A DNA stretch of 64,000 nt from Centropus unirufus. Lineage: Eukaryota; Chordata; Aves; Cuculiformes; Centropidae. The translations under genes were made by a program, and so were the position numbers. The notes beneath the pieces were generated by a model. It worked only from the letters and a program-made list of their open reading frames with translations, was not told where the DNA came from and did no database searches. Below, piece after piece: positions 24,576 to 38,774 of the stretch. Numbering within the stretch: the first letter of the stretch is position 1; each line of letters opens with the position of its first letter. Where the stretch lies: positions 2,047,793 through 2,111,792 of the forward strand of contig VYZI01000002.1 of the NCBI GenBank assembly GCA_013397695.1, read 5' to 3'.

Positions 24576-27500
24576 TTCCTCACAGCAGCAAAGGATCAAA
24601 AATGCCCCTGAACTATTGCTCATCCCACCTTGATAGCACAGAACGGCTTCCTGATCAGATCTGATGACATAGTGTAACCTCTCCGCTCTTTTTTTCCTCT
24701 TTAACAGGAAAAAATGCAGCTGAAAAAGAGAAAAAAACTGCTTATATGGCATCTCAGAATCCATGACATTTAACTTCTGTGATTCTTCCCAATACCAGAA
24801 AGCAAAGTCCGTGCAAGCAGCCAACACCACCAGCACCAGATTCACAGATGGTAAAGCTGTCTCTAGGAACCCTCTTCTCTGAGGCATGATATATACCTCT
24901 AATCCCATTCATATCCAGCCTATGCTTTTGGAAATTTTCATTCTGAAGTTCCATTCCTGTTATTCAAGAAACCACAGAAAGGAGGTTATTTCCACAGGGC
25001 AGCATGCTTTTGGTGACAACACAGTTTGCTGCAGGTGATGTTATATGTCATAAAATCTCTGCTGTATTAACTTCATCACATTAGTCCCTTGGGATATATT
25101 ACTGGAGTGTCTTCTTACAATAAAACTCAGTTTTTAAAGTGAAAATGGCCAGAGCTATATTTAGTCCCCTGTTCTAACTGAGCAGCTTACAATGCTGTTA
25201 GAACTATATCTCCCATGTCTTCAGGAATTTGGTACTTAGCAGTAACACACAGCAGAGCTTGCACATGACAAAATACAGTTCTCACAAAGCGTTTGGTGGA
25301 AAAAATTTACCCTCGTTTTCCTCAAACTAGAATCTGTTACAGTATTAATGATTTATATATTGAAAAGCTTTCAACAAATACTCAGGCAGCACAGTAAAAT
25401 GCAATGTCAAAATTTATAAATATATGAATACATTAAGATAAGAGCGATGAGAATTCTCTCCTAGTAATTGACTCCTTCCCAATAAAAACTTAGCATGAAC
25501 TGCAGTTCGCCTTGATTCTTCTCTGATAGAAAGATATGTGTATTCTCAAGCAAATTCAGCCTTACTGCAGGGAGAAGAGGGTCATTTGTTGAAAAGGGAT
25601 TTTGGGCTGGGAGCTTTTTTCGAAAATGAATCAAAATTTACCAGTGAACAAAACCTATTCAAAAATTGTTGAATTTCTGCTGAAAGCTGAATTCTTCCAA
25701 AATAGCTGGTGGTGTCACATACTTTAACGAGTAATACTGAAAGGACTTGATTTTCAGTAAGTGTTGAGGATGTGCTCTCTCAGAACTGGACTTTTTATGG
25801 GGCAACAAAATAGACATACAAAACCAATCAATAGTTATTTTTCAAAGGGTGTAACAGCAATCAGCTCCTAGAATCACAGGCCCAGGGGACTGAGTATTAT
25901 TATGCACTCCTGCATGAGTGCATACCTTACCCAGTGGAAGCCACCGACAGAAGTCAGCAAGACAGTACATAATTGCCCGAGCTGGAATTTTGCCCAGAGA
26001 CCCAAGTTAACAACCTAGAACGTACATACTATGGATCTTTAATCACCGCCAGTGTTCAAGACCTAAGCTTTATGCATCATCTGAAGTCTGCCCTGGGAAT
26101 ACGCAAAGCCTCCAGTACATATGATCGAGGGAAAATCAGTAACGATTTTGGTGACTCCTAGGGGAGAATAGAAAGCATTGGTCAGATCTGCAAAGATCTC
26201 TCTGGAAAGTTATTATGGATGCAGAATCTGACTTTTGACTCGGATGACTGGCAAGTAGGTCTCCTGGAGAAAAAAAAAGGATTGGGTTTAGACAACCACC
26301 CCTTTTCTTTTACCAGTCAAAGCAAAGATGCTGTCTCTGATTTAATGTTGTTCTACCCAGGTATGAAAGGGAATTTCAAAGCTACTCCACTATTCAAAGA
26401 AACTCTTCCTGCCTTAGAGCTTTTAGAGAATATATTGATTGCATTACCAAGAGACCAGAAACACCAGCTTTTAAAGAACTTCTGTTGTGACCATCTCCAT
26501 CTGATTCCAATTTTCTTCTAGTTCTCATTTTCTTGTGTGTTGTGATACTTCAGAACTGTGAAGTGTTAGATACACTTACCATCGCCGAAAAAGGTTTTAT
26601 TTATTTCTCTCTCTTAAAAAACATGTCAGAGCACTCTTTTTAACACAGGTTAAATTGTTTTATGTAAAACACTGTTTAGAAAAGCGCTCTACAAGAGCAA
26701 TTACAAAAGAAAGAATGAAACCAGGTTTATCCTTAGCATCCACTGCAATTCTTGTAGCGAGCTGGCTACTTTTTGTCAGAGAGGACTCGGCTTGTCTGCT
26801 CATAGCATCCCACTGAAACAGTAGCCACAGATCACTGGATTTACTCTCACATAAGTGTAGAGACCAAGGGGCGGGAAAAAAAAATCAACGGGTTTAAGCT
26901 TGTTTAAAACATTTTTTTTGGGCTCCAATTTTTTAATTCATTTTAGCCAGGAAATTAGAAAAAAAATATATTACTATTCATTCAGATTTGCTTGTAAGAC
27001 CCAGATGAGGTCCTTGGCCACAAGACCATGCATCGGATGCCTGCTGGAGTTAAAGAGGAAGCAAACCAGGCATCGATACAACCACACATGCCCATGTGAG
27101 AGTCTGACCCTGTGCTCTGACACTGTGCTAAATCACACAGGCTACACGTTAAAATAATGTGTTCATTTCCTTACATCTTCCTTGTTAACGTGTCATTCTT
27201 GAGTTATTTTTCACAGTATATTTTGGCCACAGCACAGATGACCTATTGTAATTTGCCTGCAAGTCTCACTTTGAGGGTCTCAGATGTTTGGTTTTACTCA
27301 GAAATGTGACTGCATAAAGATTTCACATTTTTATTGCTAGTTTTCTCTTACTCTGCTGCCCACGTAGAGCCTGAGTGAAATCTGTTCAGAGGAATAACAC
27401 GAGCAGGGCATGCTGCTTTCTGCTTCTGCTCATCCTGCAAATCTAACTTGGCAAACAGAGGAGGAACTGGATTTTATCCTGGTTCACACTTCATCAGCAG

Positions 27501-30500
27501 GACTGTTGATGAAGTCCCAGCATTTTCACCTGCACCACCACATTAACAAAAACTTGTTTAGCATGTAGCAACAAAGAGCAAAAGTACAGCAGAACCCCAC
27601 AGTGCTGCTCTGGCACTCACTTTATCCTCTAGTTCCCTTTGAAGGAAGGATTAAATCCACAGATTAAATAAACATCTCTCTTATAAAAAAAAACAAAAAG
27701 CCCAACACACAGAATCCCTCTTAACTGTTTGTGCTAAATCCAGCTTTTCCATAGCTATATTTTCTGCTGTAAAATCAAACAGGATCTGCAAATCACAGTA
27801 ATTCCTCTAAAAAAAAAAAAAAAAGAAAAAAAGATTTGTTATTTGTGAGTTGTATGTGATATTTTATTACTATTCAGAAAGCCACACCTCAAAATAAGCA
27901 GCTGACACTTTTGGCACTGCAAAGGTTATATAGGTTTCTGGTTTTGCAAACAAATAACAGATCACAAAGTGGTAAATCCTCTGGCTATCTTCAGGCAACA
28001 GGCATTTTATGGAGCTTCTTGGAGTTAGTTTCTTTTCCAGGTTTTGGGGTTATTGTTGGGTTTTTTTGTTTTAGAATTCCTATAGTGAACGTGGTAGAAG
28101 CAATAGACCTATTTGGTCACTTCAGGCAAAATAAACAGATCAATGTTTGATCTTTATTAAGATTCAAGAATACCACTAATTTCAAATAAGATATTTGGGG
28201 TTCAAAAGCCGAATGCAGGTCTAACAGTAAGAAGATTGATAAAGTTTTCTTAGGTATGGACAAAAGGACAGGGAAAAAAAACAACCTGGGAACTATAAAG
28301 TTAAGTCATCTATCACCAAACTCATTTATGTGCTTGTACAGGCAATTGGTGATCTAGCAAGCAACCAATAGCAACTGAATTAGTACCATAATTGTGATAC
28401 CCTCTTTGGCTTTTAGGCACATATTAGGAGCTTAAAGTTTTTGTGAGGATTTTTCCTACAATAAGCCTTAACATCTGCAAGCTGTGTTCAAAATCCTATT
28501 CATTACCAGTGCCAAGAATATGAAAAGACATTACCCAGCACACAGGCAGGAGCCAATTCATCTAAACTCAGCATGAAAATGTGCTGTTACTATTCAAGCC
28601 AGAGGGCACCACAGGCAGTGAGGCACTGGCTGCCCTTTGTTACTGCAGTGTTGATCAAATTATCAAGTAATATACATTCTGATTTATTAAAAAAAATCAG
28701 TAAAATTAATCTTAAGGTTCTTAAACCAAAGCTGTTTCCAGGGCAAGCAACTGATATAAAAGTTGAAGCGTATTTCTCACTTTGGAGTACTAATACGTCA
28801 TTTAGAAAGAAAGGGCGCAAATAGCAAGCTAGTACAGTCAGTTAAATCACTGAGGTCTGCCTAGAGATCTCTGTGGAGAAACCAGGGGGCACTAAAGGGT
28901 TAAGACTTATGATCAAGCACTCACAGAAAGTCACCATGGCTCAGCAATTGGTTAAGCAATGATACTGCTGGTGTGTTTGAGGCCTCTGAAGAACTATGGT
29001 GCAAATTTAAATGAGACTCAATTCCCAGAAAGCCCCAATCTGCAAAATCATCATTTAAGTATCACCAGAAGAGCCTGGAATAGCTAGAGGAGGTACCTAT
29101 CCTTTCCTCACCTTGAAGCAAAGACTCCTGAGGAGACATTCACAAAGCAAATGAGGGCCTGGGGAGACAAGTCAACCTTGAACGCATCCACAGATGGTAA
29201 AGTCTCCAGAAAAGAACAAGCCTCCACAAGGTAATTCAGAATCACAAGCTGTTTCTTTCTGAAAGAGGTGAAAGCTGGCTCCTCAGGACCAAGATAGCTC
29301 ATGAATACCTCTGTAACACCCTTCACTGGCTGCTGTTACGTCTGACCACAGAGCCACAGCTGCGGGACACCTCACAGCACCAGTGCCACCCCCAGTCAGA
29401 AAGCCAGAGAAAATCTTCCCTTCAGGCAACCTGCGCTCCAGACACACGCCAGAACAACCAAAACAGAAAAGCGTGAAAGGACCTTCAGCAATTAGAAGGT
29501 TATTTTCAACCTTAATTGACCAGAACATTGTATGTGTGCTGTAATTTTATCCTGATGAGTGTTTCACGTGAGGACCCTCCATTCCCGGCTCTGCTACTGG
29601 CAGAGCCAGAGATCGCCGTACCTCGCTCGGAGGTTACTGAAAGTTGATCCCAGCTCCGCAGCTCCCTCAGCAACCACAGCACGTCACTCAGCTTTCCTGC
29701 AATTCGGATTCTTCAGCTATGCATATTTTATAACACCAAAATAAGTTGTACATAATCTTTAACTGATGTATCTAAATCATGGCTACCTTCTCAGACGTAG
29801 GATCGTATTCATATAATTTACATCACACTTACAAGCATTATGTATATACTCCTCCCATCGTACTTTCATTAGATAATCCAAGTATAAATGTAGTGTAACA
29901 GCCATGATTTTAACCTCTCCTTTTCGCATTTCATTCCCTCCTGCAACAATGTTTTACCCTGCATTTTTCTGGGGATTTTTTTCTTCCTTTTTTTTTTGCT
30001 GCTCCTCATTACCTTGGCAGCCCAAAGGAAGCAGGGTTTGGATTAACTTTCAGAGACTCCACAGAGGAAGTACAAATTATTAGAACTCATCCAGTCCAAT
30101 ATGAATTTCATTTCGTGTTCACTGGAATATTTATAGGTCACAGCATTTTGTTAAATGTGAGACTGTATGCAAGGGCATTTTATCTTCAAAATAAATCTGT
30201 TCTTATACTGAACACGAGTTTGGATATACTGCACTTAGAGGATGGTTTTTTCATACCATTAACATATTTGTCTCCTACAAGCAATTAGTTCAATGGCCAA
30301 AGAATACAGGAAAGTAGAGAGAGCACTTACAAAAGCAAATCTCATTTTGCTTTGCAAATCATTATTAAAAAGTCACTCTTAAAAAATAAAGGAAGGAACA
30401 GGAAAGAGGTCAGGTGTAATATAACCTGGCTGCTCAGGAGGAAAATTCCCATGTTGGACGCAATATTAAATCAATGAAGCTTGGCAAATTTTAAAGGGGA

Positions 30501-31239
30501 ATGTTTACAGTTACTTCTTCATAAATTGAAACGTGTTTCTGCAGCACACTCTTCCCTTGCCTTCACTTTCTTTGTTCCTCTCAGAGCAAGCTATGGAAGA
30601 TAATTTGGAATGAACAGGGGATTGGTTTCCTCTCTCGTTGCTCACTCTCCATTTGCTCTGTTCTGACAGCACAGCCCATTCCTAAAGCAGCGCCACGAAT
30701 ACAGTTCTGTTTGCTTCACAGTACGCAGAGGCCACAAGGACTTTTAGCTACAGGAAGTGCAGTAGAAAGGGATGATCAGCAAGCCAGGTCATACCTCGCT
30801 TCTATTTGATTCCTCAAGTATAAAGACTATGAATCTTTTCCTGCACCGCTTTCCTCCTCTGCACAGTGGGGCTAAGCCAGACCAGCATCACCCACTGCGT
30901 CGAAGCCCCAGGAGCAGGAAGGGAAGGAAATGAAAGGGTCGTGGCACTGCTCTCCGTTCTGTGGACCCATGCACAAGGAATACAACAGCCACATGCCCCT
31001 TCGTGGAAGCTGCCTGCCTGTTAGTGCTGCTTTTGAAATCTTCTCACTTCACGTTACGGCTCCAGCTGAGCTGTAATGCTATCGCTAAGTCCTAGGAATT
31101 CAAAAAATCAATACATTTTCATAAATCATGTCAAGTTTTCAAATTCTCCCTCCTGCACTCAGCCTGGCCTTGCAAACAATGATCAGTTCCATTTCCTAGG
31201 CTGGGCACAGTTGTTTTTGACAGCTACATAAATCTGGAA
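24576..31239. other. Unique non-coding DNA
   Basis: No gene or clear element. Open frames of 83-118 codons occur (24552-24908 minus, 26219-26521 plus, 26900-27157 plus, 29283-29528 minus) without recognisable domains or coherent exon-intron structure. The 26219 frame is compositionally protein-like, but no family is recognised. An A16-G-A7 tract sits at 27809-27832. Confidence 0.5.
27809..27832 (+). repeat. A-rich tract
   Basis: A16, G, A7, preceded by TCCTCT and followed by GATTTG. It is simple sequence, with no retroposon body recognised upstream. Confidence 0.85.
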
Positions 31240-31300
31240 GATGTCCAGATCACTCCAGATTTACACCACTAGAAATGGGAGCAGAACCTAGCCCTAGTTT
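31240..31300. repeat. Possible ancient interspersed repeat remnant
   Basis: The words CTCCAGATTTACACCACTAG, AAATGGGAGCAGAACCTAG and CCCTA resemble a motif common in reptile and bird genomes (roughly 'ggatttacaccagtgtaaatgagagcagaatctggcccta'). The match is from memory of that pattern, is short, and has no defined ends, so it is tentative. Confidence 0.3.
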
Positions 31301-34300
31301 CACACTTGGAAGTGTTTTCTGGCATGTTTCATTTTGATGAACTGCTTTCTGCTTTTGACTTTGGATTTCCAGTGCCACAAAGACTCTACAAACAAACAAA
31401 CAAGGCATTTGGCAACATTTCTAATTATCTTGGGGTTTATATCACCTTCTTTTCCTTTCAATCCTACTTACTGAACAATGGCTACATTTAGGACAAAGGC
31501 AGCATGGTCTAAAGATGCAAGCGAAGAATCCTACTGATAACTGTTTTCACAGGAGCAAGGTGAACAGGATTTCACCCAGAACACCTAATTTGGGGAGAAG
31601 TTGAAGGCAAAGAAATAAAAAATGATAAATTGAATTCCCCAAGGCTCAGTATCATCATTTCAAAATCAGCGTGGGCACCGTTTTATTTTATTTTACACAG
31701 AGACATGAACTTTAGCTACACTAAAAGCCAGCTCTATCTACAGCTGTTCTTTGATGTCTAAGGCCAGATGGTTTCCAAAAAAGACTTATTCAAGTCATTG
31801 TAATCCACACCAAAATAGATGCTGGTGATGCTAATAGTAGGATAATGTGAGAGAGTGCCCAGTGAGAAATGGGAAAGTAAAAGCAAAGCTGATCAGAATC
31901 ATTTGCTCTGTTCCATCTATTTCCTGTACAGATGCTGTTTAACCATTCCAACTTCTGTATAACATGTTCCTTGAGTGTAATTCCTATTTTTTTTCCTTTC
32001 TTTTTTTTTTAATCATTTAGGCTGTGAAGGGCCAATTTAATTGTTTCTCTGCAGTAAGCACCATTTTGCCTGATTATCATTGATGCTCTGACAACAGAAA
32101 AGAAAAAGACATTAACTCCTGACAGCATTGCACTTACAGAGTTTGCCTCAGTATTTGGTTTTCAGCTTTCCTCTCATCCCTCCCATTTCAATTTTTATTC
32201 TCTTGCATATTCAGCAACATGTTTACAATGTGTCATGTGGCCCCCCTCCGCTTTCTAAGCAAGCTTTGGCAGTGTTCATTGCTAATCCAACAGTTTGCAC
32301 AAGTCCACAGCACAAGGTCAAGTCTAATTATCTTCTCTATTTCTCCCCCACTCCCTCAAGGAGATAATAGCTTCAGGGAATTAAATACAGGATCAAAAAT
32401 GAGAACTCTGCTCCTGTTAATTGACCTGCATTTTCAGCAGCCCTAGCAGGGGAATGTCAGGGTCTCAGGTGCAGTAGAATAAAGATATTAGCACTCGCTG
32501 TCACAGGTTAGGTCTCCTTCCTCCATTCTTAATGTTTGGAGCTCAAACAAATTGCCCAGACAGTATTTTTCTGGTTTTATAGCAGAGGCTGCAAGAAGTT
32601 TAGGCTGCATACCAGATCCAGAGTTATGCCTAAATGAGATTTCATACGATAAGAATTTTTCACTCCAACTTCGGTCCAGCTAAGCCACTCCATTTTTCTC
32701 TGCATACCTGCAATTCCTCATCTGCCTTGCCCATACCATTCTCCTTACGCAGACAATTAGAAGGCATCCAAAGTTCACCGAGAAGCTTAAAGGCGGCAGA
32801 AAGACAAAACTAACATTCTTATTCTCTCATGGTTGAAATGAAGAAAAGACCACAGGAGATACACATACTGAGAACAAGGAAGAAGAAATTAAGCAAAGGT
32901 CAGATTTTCAAGATCATGAATTTCCTCACTTGCTCTGGAGGCAAGTCATGTTCTGCCAGAAGCGTGCTATACTATATTTCACAATGTTAGGATTAAAGTT
33001 CATGTTTAAAGAGTATATAGCATGTATGAGAGGAAAAAAGTAGTTCTTTTTATTAAAAAATAAGAAAGACAAAACGCTCTAAAAACAGCCAGCATGCTAA
33101 AAATAAGAAAACTACCTCCTATCATCTAAGACCATGGAATGACTTCTCTAGATTATGTATTCACAGATATTAGCAAACAAGTTAAAAGTAGCAAATTTTC
33201 TCTAGAACTACTGCTGCTATATTCTGCCACAGGTTGTCTTCTTCACAGAGGTGGAGGATGCACCCAGAATGCATACTTGCCATTTCCATAACACCCAGCT
33301 CACTCCCAAGAAGATCACTATAAAGCCCTGACTCATCATTCTTATAACTGAAGTCTCTCCATTCACTCTCATTTAGGGACATCTTCCTTGTTCCCTGCAG
33401 CAAGTGTCCTCACAGTCTATGATGTTTCCACTACTGGTCTTACTCCAGTATGTTCCGACGTATCAATAATGGCAACCTCAAATAGCCATTTGTCCTCTGG
33501 CCCCTCAAACTCCTGACACATCTAGCCCTAGGAACACTGTTTCAGAACTAGCTGAAGTGGTCCCTCTCTAAAATCTGTTTCTCATGAAGCTAACAGCTAA
33601 CTGCGGCCAGATATAATCTCGTTTAATAGGGACCGGTTTTTACCAAGCCAGCCATAGGCCACATCATGGTTGCCCTCACCACTTTCCACCCCTTGATACG
33701 CTTTGAAACATCTTTTTTTTGTTTGAGATCACAAACTCCATGGAACACATTTTCTCAGTTATTATATGTGTTCACAGTTCTTAGAACACCATGGACCAGG
33801 TCTGACTAAGAATGACCGTTGCCACTAGAATATAAATAAAACAGCACCACCAACAGTTTTCAATTCCTGTTTATACTAAGAATACTGGAGAACACAAATG
33901 CCATACAGAACCTTCTTTTTAATCAGCAAATTAACATATTTTTCCTATTTCCTGGACATCAATCTTGTCATCAGTACCTGGTTTGCACAGCTTTTACTCA
34001 CAACATGCTTTTCCTGGAGTGGGCTGCTCACCCTGCCATCCCCAGAGGACACCCAGGGCACTGGTGTGGAAGGAGTTAAGATAAGAGAATCCATCAAAGC
34101 TAGAGGGGACTCTCAAAACGCATCTTGTGGGGCAAAAAACAAATGTTAAAAGCACACATTAATTTTCTTCCCCATAGCAGGAGCTTTGCAGATATTGACA
34201 ACTCTCTCAGGATGAAGCTTACAGCAGCTGCATTAATTTATACTATTGAGCTATAATGCTTTTAATTTATTTTCTAATTTGCTTCACATGCCCAAATTCC

Positions 34301-37300
34301 CTAAACTGCTTCTGTCTGTTTAATATGAAGGTTAGCCAAGGCTTCACCAGATAAATCCACCTTAAGGCTATCAGAAACCTTTTGTGAAGCAAGAGCATTC
34401 TCCTTCCAAAGAGGCCTTTCTTCTGCTCATGAAAAGACTATTAATAACACAATTATTCCCGTTGAAAGAAAAGGCCATAATTAATAGACTCAAGAGCAAA
34501 ACACCCATCCTACAGGAAAACAGACTTTCTGCTCCTGGAGGCAGCATTCTAAATCCAGAGTATTCCTTTGGATTTAGAAAGAGCTAAATCTGGAGAATAA
34601 TGGAAAATAATAGAGATCAAAAAGAAAAAAAAAAGTTGCAGATTCTATGAATAGCTCAATGCTGAAAGCAGAAAATGAGAGACTACACTTATTTCCCAGC
34701 AGTCAACTAAAATTACCTTTAACACTATGGCTCGAGCTAAATGATCTGCAAATATATTTTACATATGTTACACCAAGGCTTAGCATTTTAAGTATACGGG
34801 TATATGTTTTTAAGGATACAGCTACTTTAGCAGAAGTATTGCTCTCATTTGCAACCTCATTCTGTTAGCTGGTAGCTGAACAAAACACTAACAAGCTTTC
34901 TGTATGGGGCTAGAGAAAAAAAAAGCATGAAAAAGAAAGATGAGAAGAGCAGAAAGAAAACTGATCTTTTTTTAACATTAGCGGTCTCCAAACTTTCATA
35001 GCTATTAGCTGATCAGCGTTTCACTTGCACTTCTACCCAATCCCAGCTGTGCTTGAAGAGAACAGTTTGAATCTGCTTGCGCCTCACCACCCCATAAAAT
35101 CCAGGCTTTTAGAAAGTGACCCCCATTTTTATTTGAAGTGAACCCAAGTAAATGGGATGCATGGATGGAGATAGTCTCATTGACTAGGTAAAGTGCAGGA
35201 GCCTGGAAGAGGAGTGATAAACACGAAGTACAGGGGCCAGCACCCCAGCCAGCTGTAAGTTTATTTCAATCCCATAATTCTTCATTGACATGACAGCTGC
35301 TCTTCTGTGGTGCTTCTAATCAGCTGCGAATATCTGGGGGGCTATCAGGTGTCCGTTTGTCACCAATGTCTTCTGGTTCACATACCAGAATGCCAGCATC
35401 TCTGCTTTTTTGCTCTGTTAATCACAGTGTCTGTTTTTCTTGGGTTTGTTTCATTTTTTTTGCCATGTTCTCTTACAGCTTTGGCACTGGAGAAAAGATC
35501 TGTTTCACCATCTCCCCAATCATAATTTAGCATTATTATCTCACCCTGTGCAGTGTTTTAGATATCCCACTTTCGACCATTACCATATGTTTATGCTAGT
35601 AGATACTAAAAAGCATACAAGTAAATAGTTGAGAAGTTACTGTCATTTAGTCTTGCTGTGTTCTTGGAGATCTCTTCAGAGCGGGAAGTGATTCAGCATC
35701 TTTATCCAACTCACACCAGGGTGTTTGGCACCTCTGCCTAAGCCCCCATTGGCCGCAGCGTGTGTCACCCAGCACTTACAAAACTGAAATGGTGCGAAGT
35801 CACATCACAAGTGCCACAACTCACTTCAGAGTAAAACGCGTAAACCAGGACAAACAGTTCACCTGTGTGGCAAAAATAAAAGCTGCTATGCTCAACAAGC
35901 ATGACCTTTAAGTGCTCAGCGTGCGGAGCAGAAAAGAGATATTTTGCCACCACCTTCACAATAAAAGATTCTTATTATGTTCTACAGGGTGGCCAAACCA
36001 GAGCTTCCAGAGGTGAAACTGCTGTGTCAGTATTGTTTCCTAATTTCATTTCTATATTATGATTTTATTACATACTATAGCATCAAAAATACATCAACAT
36101 GGAGCACTGTATGAATTAATTCAGGATAACAGGAACAAAGGAAGAACCTGAGAGGTGAGGAGAGGCATTGGGACAAATTTGACTTTCAGTATGTATTTTC
36201 TGAGGACTAATTCGTTATTATTAATATATAAAGTGTATTAAGCACATTGCTGTATATATTTTTAGTATTTTTCTGTGGCAAAACGTCAAAAAGCAGTGAC
36301 AGTTCTGCTGGGTTTGCTCTTGGTTTGATTTGGTTGCACCAAAACTGCATGCTTCACTTGCAAAATCTCCTATGACATCAGCCATCACCAAAATCTGCTT
36401 ATTCTTTCTAATGAAGTGTTGTTTCAGTCCTAGTGCATATCCTCCAAAGTGACAAGCTACATGGGCACCCTTCAGGGAAAAAGCTGCAGAATATTATTAT
36501 GTTCGGCTAGCCGGGCTTAAGGAGGAAACACTCTTCAGTATAAGCTTGTTAGCTTATAAATCTGCTCCCGTTTGCAACAAGGCTAAAACAGCTCCTTAGA
36601 GGAGTTCAAAAGACGCACGCTGAACTCAGAGGACAGCATCTATCACAGGAAAAGTAGGCGAAGCACATTTTGCATGAATTCAGCGCACAGTTCCTACCGA
36701 GTTCTCTGGCAGGAGCAAGAAGAAAATGGCAAAACAAGCCTCCCAGGCCTGCCCTGTGCCCTCCACCTCAGGTGCATAGACACACGTCTGCCATTAACCT
36801 CACCCCCAACGCAATGCTCAGTTGCTGCAGCACAGATCTGGAACCAGGCAGCAAACTGGATATCAGGAGACACGCAGAGGCTGTCCACACCGTACCTCTG
36901 GAAATTCCATTCTTACATTCCCACATACAAATCTTTTAGCCCTCTCCCCACAGTTCCTGACTGGCTTTTGAAGGATGGGACATCCATATTTTCCACACGC
37001 GAGCATGCTTTCTTGGGAAAGAAAGCTTTCTTTCACAAGTCTATTCAGCATTATGGCCATGTTTTATTAGAAGTTTGTGAAATGCTTTATTTGCCACCAG
37101 GAAGGAGAAACAAACCCACTTATCTGTCCCTACTAGACAAACTTCTGAAATTTCTCCTTTCATGGACCTTTAGTGAATTTATATGCATATAAATCAAGAG
37201 GCTGCTGTTGTTAACCCTCTATAAAAGAATGAGCCTCTTTTATCTTTCACCCAAGGACTGGCAAGACTTTCTGTTGTCACTAGTTTTCCCAATTCCAATC

Positions 37301-38469
37301 TGAGTGCAACCAACTGCATTGAGGTCAGAGCTTAGCTCACCTCAGCTACATCTAAGACAAGAAGGCTCCTTTGATTAGAAAAAAAAGAAAAGATGGAAAG
37401 CAGCACGCATGAAAAATGAATGAAAAAATCTTTCATTTTGTATTCTAATTTTTGGTAGTTCGAAGTTGCTTCTCTATGGTGATGCTAATTTGTTTTTTAA
37501 AAATGGGACTCCCCCCTGGGATGAAAATCTCCTCAGAGGGCTCCGGCCTTTTGTTTCAAATTCCTTGTGAAGTCCTTCAGGTTCAAAATGCGGCTGTCAC
37601 TTAATACATTCAATTTTCCATGCATTAGGGTCAGTAATCCAGTCCCGTGCAGTGCAGGATCTCCCAGTTGGCTCTGAGCTTCCATGACGACATTGAGCAG
37701 GGAGATAAACATGATGGAGACACACAGAGCCCCCATCAGCAGTACCTCACGGAAACACTACCCAGCCTGCCTTTTCTTCTCCTCTTTTTTCTTTAAATAG
37801 ACCATCAGTGAATATCCGGCTTGTGATTATGCTCCTATGAGAAGCCATCTGACAAACCATAATTAAAAATTATACAGAAAATCATTCTCTGAATTTTTTA
37901 ACATCTGCTTCTAAATCGCCTTTTAGATTTTCCTACCTATTTTGGGTGCACAGTGTATGTAAAACCCAGCGCGCTAAGGGAGAAGCGTTCATCTCACATC
38001 ACTTTATCTTTGAAGTGCTGATAAGAGGACCTAAAAAAGCTAATACAGTTGGAAATTCCCCACGGAGCCATAATGAATAGATTTGTATAAACCTCAGTAT
38101 TCTGCCAGTATCTCGGGTGTGAGTCTTTGACTGAACACAGTTTTCCTCTTCTTCCATGTAGCAAGCTTTAGACAACAAAGAAGTAAAAGAGCAGCCCTTT
38201 TCAAAACCAAGGTTTGCTCCCCCTTTCTGCATGTGTGTATGAAGAGGCTTTTTATTTAAAATCCTGGAGCCCCCCTTGACTTGTCCTGTTGCTGTACTCC
38301 TGGGAGGGCAGTGGGGAAGCAAGAGCTAAATCAGCTTTAGCTCAGTACAGAGCAGTGGTCCAAACAAGTACAAATGTGAGAGAAAGTGGATCAGCCTAAC
38401 CTGAGGGCATTCTGAGACTCCCTAGCAACCACAAGCAGCAGATGGCTTTTTCATCCATCTTTCTCCTAC
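31301..38469. other. Unique DNA, possible regulatory blocks, no gene
   Basis: No transposon or exon could be supported. The longest open frame in the window (36674-37192, plus, 172 codons) has no motif I recognise; it overlaps another open frame starting 4 bases earlier and a minus-strand frame, so chance is the default. Three stretches (about 32010-32110, 34220-34500 and 37430-37960) are rich in ATTA/TAATTA and similar short motifs and look like candidate conserved non-coding elements. That is a visual judgement only. Confidence 0.45.
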
Positions 38470-38640
38470 TAAAGGGTAGCGCAGTTGTCTAGGGATTAAA
38501 GCTGCTGGGAGACAGGAGGCCGGACCACTGAGTAAGATGTATAATCTCCAAGAAGGATCTTACTCTTTACAGATTCTCCATTGCCACATCTGTAAAACAG
38601 AGATAATAGTATCCCCCGATCTTCATAAAGTACTAGAAGG
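38470..38640 (+). mobile_element. MIR-like SINE remnant, plus strand
   Basis: The stretch shows MIR landmarks in order. GGGTAGCGCAGTTGTCTAGGG and GGGAGACAGGAGGCC match the tRNA-derived head (compare 'gtggttagagca...gggagtcaggagacc'). CACATCTGTAAAACAGAGATAATAGTATC matches the core 'catctgtaaaatggggataataatacc'. CATAAAGTACTAGAAGG follows in the tail region. It is heavily diverged and missing parts in the middle, as expected for a family inactive since early amniotes. Confidence 0.7.
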
Positions 38641-38774
38641 TTCCTGGATATAAGTTATATATACATAATTTTTTTTTGAGAAAAAAAAAGAGGAGAAAAG
38701 GTTGGAGAAGGGCTTAACATTCTCAAGGAAACAGTATAATAACGACCACACTTGGATGATAACAAAAACTTGGA

